NCBI GenBank assembly: GCA_033762735.1
Contig: JANRLJ010000134.1
Location: 16,215 to 80,214 of the forward strand
DNA from: JANRLJ01 sp033762735
Lineage (GTDB): Bacteria; Chloroflexota; Anaerolineae; Aggregatilineales; Phototrophicaceae
Length of the DNA stretch: 64,000 nt
Direction of reading: 5' to 3'
The notes under the pieces are model-generated. The model ran no database searches. It had not been told where the DNA came from and worked only from the letters and a program-made list of their open reading frames with translations. The translations under genes and the position numbers were made by a program. The number at the start of each line of letters is the position of its first letter. Positions within the stretch are counted from its first letter, which is position 1. Positions 1 through 6,171 of this stretch are shown in pieces.

Positions 1-601
1 AGTTGAAGTCCAGCAGACCGCGTGGCGCATTGGGCATCAGGCGGTTGCACTGCTGCACAACCTCACCCGTTAGGCTGGTGTTGGCGAAATAATCCCCGCA
101 CCAATCGTCTGTGCCCAGGAAGAAGCCCGAATTGACGCGCCAGCGTTCCGGGTCAGCGACCGTGTTTGGATAAGGATTCGCCTCATCCTTAAACGGCGCA
201 ACACTGCTCACGTCCAGCGGTGTGGGCGACGGCGTTGGGGTAGGGGAGGGCTGCCGGGTGTTAGTCGGTGTCACCGGTGACGGCGTCGGCGATGGCCCCG
301 GTGTGGGGGAATTGGTGGCGGGCGGCGGGGTACGGGTGGGCAGGGCGTTTTCCGCCGGGGGGTTGGCCGCCACATACGTCACCGTCAGCCAGAATTCCTC
401 TGGCCCGCCGATCTCTCCGGGGTTCGGGGGTGCCCCAACGACGTTAAAGACCGTGTTTCTGAAAACGTTGCCGATGACCGGCCCCGTCGCTGCCAGCGCG
501 ACCCCGAACGCGACGGCAATCAGCGCGAGGATCAGCGCGTACTCAATGAGCGCCTGACCTCGGCTTCTGTCTTGCGAAGGTGACTCGATAAATTCTTGCA
601 T
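1..601 (-). CDS. Flp/TadE-like pilin or pseudopilin, truncated by window edge
   Basis: The reading frame starts at the ATG at 599-601 on the minus strand and runs off the left edge without a stop. After about 15 hydrophilic residues comes GQALIEYALILALIAVAFGV. This matches the class III (Flp-type) pilin signal: cleavage after Gly, Glu at +5 followed by Tyr, then a hydrophobic helix. About 55 residues later there is a proline-threonine-serine linker (TPTPSPTP type), followed by a domain with Trp and Cys residues that continues out of the window. The protein is therefore probably a membrane-anchored surface protein assembled by a Tad-like system, with an extracellular C-terminal domain. No partner genes are visible here, and the C-terminal domain is not recognised. 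Confidence 0.7.
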   Translation of the reverse strand, partial: MQEFIESPSQDRSRGQALIEYALILALIAVAFGVALAATGPVIGNVFRNTVFNVVGAPPNPGEIGGPEEFWLTVTYVAANPPAENALPTRTPPPATNSPTPGPSPTPSPVTPTNTRQPSPTPTPSPTPLDVSSVAPFKDEANPYPNTVADPERWRVNSGFFLGTDDWCGDYFANTSLTGEVVQQCNRLMPNAPRGLLDFN

Positions 602-722
602 AGTTCTCAACCTTTGATCGGCTGGTGCGAACATTGACGAATCATTATTTTGACGCATGGTTATCCCTCTCTATGTTACCTGATTATCACGCCTTTGCGT
701 GGTGAATTTTGTTCAAGCGTTG

Positions 723-760
723 TTCAAATCCGTTTACAAATAAATCGGATTAAGTTTGAA
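723..760. promoter_or_regulatory. Inverted repeat in the folD/pilin divergent intergenic region
   Basis: The 265 bases between the pilin start (601) and folD (867) hold no convincing gene. They contain two copies of TTGTTCAA (709-716 and 720-727), 11 bp apart, and an imperfect inverted repeat: TTCAAATCCG at 723-732 answered by CGGATT at 746-751 and TTTGAA at 755-760. A TTTACA hexamer lies inside at 733-738. The repeats could be an operator or promoter region for one or both divergent genes; the regulator is unknown. Confidence 0.35.
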
Positions 761-866
761 CTCGCATTCAACCTGGCCGTGTGCTATCCTCGCACCCATC
801 GAAAGGGCTTGATTTCCACAAAAAATGCGAACCCCTTTGCTTGAATTAGAATAAAGAGGTCGTTCG

Positions 867-1757
867 ATGACTGCCAGTTTGATTGATGGGCGTGTGGTGG
901 CGGAGCGGATGCGCGGGCAGATCGCCGAAGAAGTGAGCCGCTTCACCGCCCAGTATGGCTATCCACCAGGGTTGGGCGTCGTGCTGGTTGGCGATGACGC
1001 GGCTTCTGAGATGTACGTGCGCATGAAGCGCCGCGCCTGTGAAACTGCCGGGATGCACTCTGCGGCGCATATTCTGCCCGCAAGTGCGACACAGGACGAA
1101 GTCGAAGCGGCGGTGCGGTCGCTCAACGACGATCCGCGTATTCATGGGATTCTGGTGCAGCTTCCCATGCCGAAGCATATTGATGAAGACCGGGTGTTGA
1201 GTCTGGTCAGCCTGGAAAAGGATGTGGACGGTTTTCATCCGATCAACGTTGGCCTGCTGGCGCAAAAAGGGCGTGAGCCGTATTTCACACCAGCGACACC
1301 TACCGGCTGTATGGTGCTGATTCAGGAAGCTGGCCTCGACCTGCGTGGCGCGAATGCTGTGGTGCTGGGGCGGAGTAATATCGTCGGACTGCCGCTTGCG
1401 CTGATGCTGATGAAGGCGGACGCGACCGTGACCGTCTGCCACAGCCGCACTCGCAATATTGAGGAGATCGTGCGCGGCGCGGATGTGCTGATTGCAGCCA
1501 TTGGCAAACCCAACTACGTCAAAGGCGACTGGCTCAAGCCTGGCGTGATCGTCATTGATGTAGGCACGAATAAAATTGATGACCCAGCGGCGGAAAAAGG
1601 TTATCGCTATGTCGGTGACGTGGAGTTCGATAGTGCGTTGGAAGTCGCAGGGGCGATCACGGTTGTGCCCGGCGGCGTCGGCCCTATGACCATCACCATG
1701 CTGATGCAGAACACGCTCAAGGCCGCCTGGAAGCTGGCCGAGCGCCAACTGGCCTGA
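867..1757 (+). CDS. folD: Bifunctional methylenetetrahydrofolate dehydrogenase/cyclohydrolase FolD
   Basis: Cytosolic one-carbon enzyme that interconverts 5,10-methylene-, 5,10-methenyl- and 10-formyl-tetrahydrofolate using NADP. It is 296 residues, the usual FolD length. Visible family motifs are ILVQLPMP near residue 93, KDVDGFHP near 115, the Rossmann segment VVLGRSNIVGLPLA near 167 and the C-terminal PGGVGPMT near 270. An AAAGAGG ribosome-binding site lies just upstream of the ATG. It is followed at 31 bp by a small membrane protein gene and then a DinB-like gene. Its product feeds purine, formyl-Met and, indirectly, pantothenate synthesis (panB at 46.6 kb uses methylene-THF). Confidence 0.95.
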   Translation: MTASLIDGRVVAERMRGQIAEEVSRFTAQYGYPPGLGVVLVGDDAASEMYVRMKRRACETAGMHSAAHILPASATQDEVEAAVRSLNDDPRIHGILVQLPMPKHIDEDRVLSLVSLEKDVDGFHPINVGLLAQKGREPYFTPATPTGCMVLIQEAGLDLRGANAVVLGRSNIVGLPLALMLMKADATVTVCHSRTRNIEEIVRGADVLIAAIGKPNYVKGDWLKPGVIVIDVGTNKIDDPAAEKGYRYVGDVEFDSALEVAGAITVVPGGVGPMTITMLMQNTLKAAWKLAERQLA

Positions 1758-1788
1758 TTGCCCATCCCTCACACGAAAGCAGGTTGCG

Positions 1789-2145
1789 ATGACCATTGCA
1801 TGGGATAAAGTGCTGCCCGTGATCGTTTCGATTGGGGTAATTGTTCTGGTCGCGATTCTGCGGCAGTACTCGCGCCAGTTTGCGGCGATTGCCGCGACCA
1901 TGCCGTTGAATATTCCGCTTGGGATGTGGATTGTCTACGCTGGCGCAGAGGACAAACAGGCTGCGCTGACGGACTTCAGCCAGGCGGTGCTGGTCAACAT
2001 TATTCCTACAGTAATTTTTATGATTGTCGCCTGGCAGACGACCAGAGCCGGATGGGAACTGGTGCCCACCGTCGCGCTGGGGTACGTGGCATGGGCGATC
2101 AGTCTGTTGTGCATTCTTCTCCTGCGACGCACACTTGGGATTTAG
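1789..2145 (+). CDS. Small integral membrane protein, unknown function
   Basis: The 118-residue protein is almost entirely hydrophobic, with about four predicted membrane segments (residues about 8-23, 33-50, 65-85 and 92-112). Charged residues are confined to short loops, for example RQYSRQ near 25 and AGAEDKQ near 51. The length and the loop after the first helix recall the GlpM/DUF3147 group of small membrane proteins, but the resemblance is weak. It sits 31 bp after folD and 3 bp before the next gene, so it is likely co-transcribed. No catalytic motif is visible. Confidence 0.6.
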   Translation: MTIAWDKVLPVIVSIGVIVLVAILRQYSRQFAAIAATMPLNIPLGMWIVYAGAEDKQAALTDFSQAVLVNIIPTVIFMIVAWQTTRAGWELVPTVALGYVAWAISLLCILLLRRTLGI

Positions 2146-2148
2146 ACG

Positions 2149-3150
2149 ATGATCTGGCGTGATTGTGATCTGCTGGTGGCCTGGCTGGCGGCGGAACGAG
2201 GGCGTTTGCTCCGCGAACTGTTGGGCATTGATGAACGTGCCCTGACGACGGTGCCTGTTTTCTCGAATTGGACAGCGACGAATCTGCTGGCTCATATCGG
2301 GGATTATGATCGTGTGTTTGCGGAACGAATCGAGTTGGTGCTGAACGGCAATCCGGAACGAATCGAGCCGATTGACGATCTGGATGTGAACAACGTTCCC
2401 CTCCACGAACGCATCCGCCACTGGTCTCTGGAAGCGTCGGTTGATTACCTGGAAGGGATGCGTCGCAAATTCCTCAGCGCACTGGAATATTTCCCCGATG
2501 AAGACCTCGACCGGGATATTCCGGTATCCTGGGGGACGGCGCGTGTGCGTACATGGATCGAATGGCGGCACAAGCACGATTTCGGCCACGCCGATGATCT
2601 GCGGGCATGGCGGGAGAAATATGCCTATGATGGTTGGAATGGCCCAAAAGCCATTCTGCTGGCAACCATCCGGGCTGCTCGCGCTGATCTGCTGGCGACG
2701 ATGACGCTTGTCCCAAAAGCCGAACGTGAGACGCGCCTCGTCTGCGGAGAGTGGACGCTCAAGGACGTAGCGGGGCACATGGCGGACTGGACGACCTACT
2801 TCCTCGGCTGCGTTGCGATCATGCAGGGCGAGAATCCACCGGACGGATGGGAACAGCCCGAAGATGAGGCGGATGCGTACAATGCACGGCGTCAGGCTGC
2901 ACGGCGCGATCAGCCCTGGATTCAAGTGTGGGCAGAATTCAACGCCCGCTATTCCACCTTGCGGGAGTGTCTGGAAAAGCTGACCGACGAGCAGATCAAT
3001 CAGCAGCAGGTTACAACCCCTTACGCTTCGATCTATGAATGCGCCTGGTCATCTTTGGAGCATGACCTGGATCATGCTGCGGTGATAAGGGCTGCACTTC
3101 AACTGGAGATGCCTTCGCGCCTGCTGACGTTTTCCGGCCCGTTTACATAA
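2149..3150 (+). CDS. Tandem DinB/maleylpyruvate-isomerase-like four-helix protein
   Basis: The 333-residue protein appears to contain two copies of the DinB/DfsB four-helix-bundle fold. The first copy (about 1-150) has NWTATNLLAHIGDYDRVF. The second (about 160-320) has EWTLKDVAGHMADWTTYF. In each, a W-T-x-x-x-x-x-x-H pattern supplies the first metal-binding His of the family. Later His residues (WRHKHDFGH in copy one, EHDLDHA in copy two) fit the other ligands. DinB-type enzymes are metal-dependent thiol transferases or unassigned stress proteins. The substrate cannot be inferred. The gene follows a small membrane protein gene by 3 bp. Confidence 0.75.
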   Translation: MIWRDCDLLVAWLAAERGRLLRELLGIDERALTTVPVFSNWTATNLLAHIGDYDRVFAERIELVLNGNPERIEPIDDLDVNNVPLHERIRHWSLEASVDYLEGMRRKFLSALEYFPDEDLDRDIPVSWGTARVRTWIEWRHKHDFGHADDLRAWREKYAYDGWNGPKAILLATIRAARADLLATMTLVPKAERETRLVCGEWTLKDVAGHMADWTTYFLGCVAIMQGENPPDGWEQPEDEADAYNARRQAARRDQPWIQVWAEFNARYSTLRECLEKLTDEQINQQQVTTPYASIYECAWSSLEHDLDHAAVIRAALQLEMPSRLLTFSGPFT

Positions 3151-3265
3151 GAAGTCTGTAGAAAGTGGTGTAAAAACTTGAAGCCTTTGCCCAAACTGGG
3201 GTTTACTGGTGCTTAAGCGAACCGACTTGGTCAACGCTGAATGAATGCCAGTAGGGGATTTCTTG

Positions 3266-4393
3266 ATGGAACTGCTTTCTTATCTGCGCGAATTGGGGCT
3301 TTCCCCTGATGAGGCCTATCTCCGCGAAGGGCTGAGCATGATGATGCGGCTGCTGATGGAAATTGAGGTCAGCCGTACCATCGACGCTCTACCCTATGAA
3401 CGCAGCGACGACCGTTCGAATTACCGCAACGGCTACCGTACCCGTGCGTGGCGCACTCGCTGTGGCACGATCACGCTGCACATCCCCAAACTGCGACGCG
3501 GCACCTATACCCCTGGGTTGATCGAACGCAGTACGGAAGATGTGCTGCTGGCGCTGTTGCAGGAAGCCTATGTGCTGGGGCCATCCCAGACACGGATGTC
3601 CGCGCTCCTTAATCAACTCAAGCTGGATGATGCCCATCCGAGTGAAACCGCTGCACTGACGGAACAGCTAGACGATCTTGTGCGCCGTTTCCGGGATCGG
3701 CCACTGCGCAGCCCGTACCCTTATCTCTGGCTGGACGTGGTGGAGACGCCCGTCAGCGAAGGACGACGCGCGGTTGCTGTTGCGGTTGGAGTGGGCAGCA
3801 ATGGACGGCAGGACGTGCTTGGTTTTGAGGTTGGGTCGAGCGCGGATAATCCAACCCTGTGGCGTACCTTTCTGCGCAAGCTGGCGCTGCGTGGTCTGCG
3901 GGGTGTGCAGTTGGTGATCAGCGACTCCTATGGCGGGGTGAAAGCGGCAGTACGCGAGGTGCTGTATGCGGAATGGCAGTACAGCCGCGCTCATGCCCTT
4001 GAGGACGTACTGCGTGCCGTGCCGCTTGATGATCACAACACCGTCGCTGCCGCCATCTCAACCATCTTTGTCCAATCCACCCCGCAGGCTGCCGCTACCC
4101 AGCTACAGCAGGTGGTCGATTCGCTGGGTATGCAATGGCCGCAGGCCGCACATCGACTGAGCATGGTCGGCACTGATCTGCTAGCGTATCTTTCTGTGCC
4201 AGAGGTGGACTGGGTGCTGGTGACAACGGCCAATGTCATGCAGCGAGTCCGGCAGGCGCTCACGCAGCAGGCCGATGCGATTGGGATTTTCCCGCCGCCG
4301 GGCGTGATGCTGCTGGACGCACATCAGCCGTTCGCCGGGTTGGATGTTGAAGGACAATACCAGCCGAGTGCGCTTGCCGCTCCATTGATGTAA
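3266..4393 (+). CDS. IS256-family (mutator-type) transposase, probably catalytically dead
   Basis: The protein aligns by eye along the whole IS256 family: YRNGYRTRAWRTRCGTITL followed by IPKLR, then EAYVLGPSQTRM, PYLWLD (first catalytic Asp, codon 3734-3736), RGLRGVQLVISDSYGG (second Asp, codon 3923-3925) and IGIFPPPG. At the third catalytic position, where the family has TTNPLERLN, the sequence reads TTANVMQRVR, so Glu is replaced by Gln (codon 4241-4243). The CRVH motif is SRAH, and the basic KRR stretch is TQQ. I chose the ATG at 3266 because AGGGGA precedes it; 3245 is an in-frame alternative. The frame is intact at 375 residues with no clear pair of terminal inverted repeats, so it is an immobile relic or a co-opted protein. 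Confidence 0.85.
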   Translation: MELLSYLRELGLSPDEAYLREGLSMMMRLLMEIEVSRTIDALPYERSDDRSNYRNGYRTRAWRTRCGTITLHIPKLRRGTYTPGLIERSTEDVLLALLQEAYVLGPSQTRMSALLNQLKLDDAHPSETAALTEQLDDLVRRFRDRPLRSPYPYLWLDVVETPVSEGRRAVAVAVGVGSNGRQDVLGFEVGSSADNPTLWRTFLRKLALRGLRGVQLVISDSYGGVKAAVREVLYAEWQYSRAHALEDVLRAVPLDDHNTVAAAISTIFVQSTPQAAATQLQQVVDSLGMQWPQAAHRLSMVGTDLLAYLSVPEVDWVLVTTANVMQRVRQALTQQADAIGIFPPPGVMLLDAHQPFAGLDVEGQYQPSALAAPLM

Positions 4394-4513
4394 CCCCGAT
4401 GAAGGGCAACTGAGTCAGTGGTGATGGCGAGCAGATTTTCCTGCTCCATCTGGTTAATTCGCCCATGCACTGCATTTACGTATGTTCAATTCATCTTATA
4501 AGGAGATGTTGCA

Positions 4514-5146
4514 ATGGCTTATAATCTGGTTCCAATGGTGGTCGAAAATACCGGACGCGGGGAACGTGCCTATGATATTTTCTCGCTGCTCCTCAACTCT
4601 CGCGTGGTGATGCTCGGAACGGATGTTAACGATCAGAGCGCGAATCTGATGGTGGCGCAGTTGTTGTTCCTCGACCGGGAAGACCCCAAGAAGGAAATCA
4701 AGATGTATATCCAGTCACCGGGCGGGCAGGTCTACGCCGGGCTGGCGATTTATGACGCGATGCAGCAGATTTCGGCTCCCGTCAGCACGACTGCGATTGG
4801 ATGGACGGCCAGCTTCGGGACGGTAATTCTGGCAGGGGGCGAAAAAGGGCTGCGTTATGCGCTCCCCAATGCCACCATTCACATGCACCAGCCGCATGGG
4901 GGTGGACAGGGGCAGGCCAGCGATCTCGTCATTATGGCGAAGGAAACGACCCGGCTCAAGGAAATCCTGCTTGACATTTTCATTAAGCATACCGGGCAGA
5001 CCCGCGAACGCATCGAACGCGACTTCGACCGTGACATTTTTCTCTCCGCACCGCAGGCTGTCGAGTATGGCCTGATTGATGAGGTTCTGGACAGCCGCCG
5101 CGTTGTGGAGAAAAGCAACGGCCACAAGAACGGTTTCCATCCCTGA
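4514..5146 (+). CDS. clpP: ATP-dependent Clp protease proteolytic subunit ClpP
   Basis: Serine peptidase that forms the 14-mer barrel served by ClpX, ClpC or ClpA unfoldases. It is 210 residues, the normal length. The catalytic Ser sits in GWTASFG, the His in IHMHQP and the Asp in DFDRDIFLSA, so the triad is complete. The oxyanion strand IYIQSPGG of the family reads MYIQSPGG. A strong AAGGAG ribosome-binding site lies 7 nt before the ATG. GWTASFG departs slightly from the common GMAASM, as in many second ClpP paralogues. A rho-independent terminator follows at 5204-5230. No Clp ATPase is adjacent. Confidence 0.95.
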   Translation: MAYNLVPMVVENTGRGERAYDIFSLLLNSRVVMLGTDVNDQSANLMVAQLLFLDREDPKKEIKMYIQSPGGQVYAGLAIYDAMQQISAPVSTTAIGWTASFGTVILAGGEKGLRYALPNATIHMHQPHGGGQGQASDLVIMAKETTRLKEILLDIFIKHTGQTRERIERDFDRDIFLSAPQAVEYGLIDEVLDSRRVVEKSNGHKNGFHP

Positions 5147-5203
5147 TCGCTATCTCGATTGATCGGGCGGCATATCCAGGCTAAACTCTGGCGTATTGAT
5201 CGG

Positions 5204-5230
5204 AAGCGTACCTTAAACGGTGCGCTTTTT
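5204..5230 (+). terminator. Rho-independent terminator after clpP
   Basis: AAGCGTACC and GGTGCGCTT pair across a 6-nt loop with one G-U pair and run into a T tract. Its presence argues that the following Nudix gene starts at 5247, not at the in-frame ATG at 5220 inside the stem. Confidence 0.8.
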
Positions 5231-5246
5231 GTTTGGGAAGTGCCGA

Positions 5247-6086
5247 ATGCCTGAACAATTCCTGCGACTGGGCACATCCTGCCTTGTGTTCAACGATGCT
5301 GGAGAAGTGCTGCTTTCCCAGCGAGGCGACCTGGGTACGTGGAATATTCCCGGCGGTCGGCTGGATAAGGGGGAACTGCCGGCGGAGGCCGCTGCTCGTG
5401 AAGTGCGTGAAGAAACCGGGATTGAAGTGGAAATTGTGCGTCCGGTCGGGCTGTACTATGTCACCCGCTGGCAGCGGCTAAACGTGCTGTTCAGGGGCAA
5501 AGCCGTTGGCGGAACGCTGCTCGGCAGGACGACCGAAACGCTGGACAACCGCTTTTTCCCGGTCGACTCGCTTCCAGCAGGATTTTCGCAGCACAAACGC
5601 ATTCAGCAGGCGTTGAATGAGTCAATCTCTCTGAATGTTCGGGAAACACCAGTAGAGGAATATCGGCGGCTTCGGCTGCGGTTTGGCCTGCGCTATATGG
5701 AGAACTGGCTGTCAGGCCGACCCGAACCCCGCTATCCCCGCTTTGAAGTGCGAGCGGTGGCAATCGTGCGAGAAAGCGAAGGTGAGCGTGTTCTTGCAAT
5801 GCCGAGTGGAGATGGGTGGATGCTGCCAGCAATTCTTTGCGATGGCCGTGCTGCACCCTGGCAGCAGCTTGCAATTTCGCTGCAAAAGTTGCTGCCCTTA
5901 GAACTGACGTTGACCTGGCAGGGCGTTTGGCAAGACACTTCAAGCGGCGTCCTAGAATTTGTTTTTGCGGCACAAACGCATCTTCATCCGTTGAAGAAAG
6001 TTGCCGACTGGGTATCTATGGATAATGAGTTCATCGAACAGGATCGCGACTACCTCGCGCAGAATGAGAATTTCTTCTTTCTGTAA
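5247..6086 (+). CDS. Nudix hydrolase with C-terminal extension
   Basis: The Nudix box is clear in the N-terminal domain: GRLDKGELPAEAAAREVREE followed by TGI, which fits Gx5Ex7REUxEExGU (residues about 38-60). The domain should hydrolyse a nucleoside diphosphate linked to another moiety, with Mg2+ at the REVREE glutamates. It is 279 residues, about twice a single Nudix domain. Residues about 135-279 form a second region that lacks a second box and may be a degenerate Nudix or substrate-recognition domain. The ATG at 5247 was chosen because the upstream ATG lies in the clpP terminator. The substrate is unknown. Confidence 0.85.
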   Translation: MPEQFLRLGTSCLVFNDAGEVLLSQRGDLGTWNIPGGRLDKGELPAEAAAREVREETGIEVEIVRPVGLYYVTRWQRLNVLFRGKAVGGTLLGRTTETLDNRFFPVDSLPAGFSQHKRIQQALNESISLNVRETPVEEYRRLRLRFGLRYMENWLSGRPEPRYPRFEVRAVAIVRESEGERVLAMPSGDGWMLPAILCDGRAAPWQQLAISLQKLLPLELTLTWQGVWQDTSSGVLEFVFAAQTHLHPLKKVADWVSMDNEFIEQDRDYLAQNENFFFL

Positions 6087-6097
6087 CTCTAACCTTA

Positions 6098-6126
6098 TTG
6101 CAAACCTATAAATTACTGAATTAAAT
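6098..6126 (+). promoter_or_regulatory. Candidate sigma-70-type promoter for the hybrid kinase
   Basis: TTGCAA (6098-6103) and TTAAAT (6121-6126) are separated by 17 bp in an AT-rich stretch between the Nudix gene and the kinase start at 6172. Pattern match only. Confidence 0.4.
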
Positions 6127-6171
6127 CCAAATTTCAAATCAACGTTGGCTAAATTGCATTACACTTAAGCC

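Noticed and set aside
222..557. Plus-strand open frame rich in Gly and Val
   Set aside because: It is the complementary shadow of the Pro-Thr linker of the pilin-like gene; the minus frame has a proper class III pilin signal.
846..1901. Minus-strand open frame of about 350 codons opposite folD
   Set aside because: High G+C codon bias leaves antisense frames open. FolD on the plus strand is certain and the antisense protein is His/Arg-rich with no motif.
1717..2925. Minus-strand open frame of about 400 codons
   Set aside because: Covers the well-supported DinB-like and membrane genes on the plus strand; no ribosome-binding site or domain.
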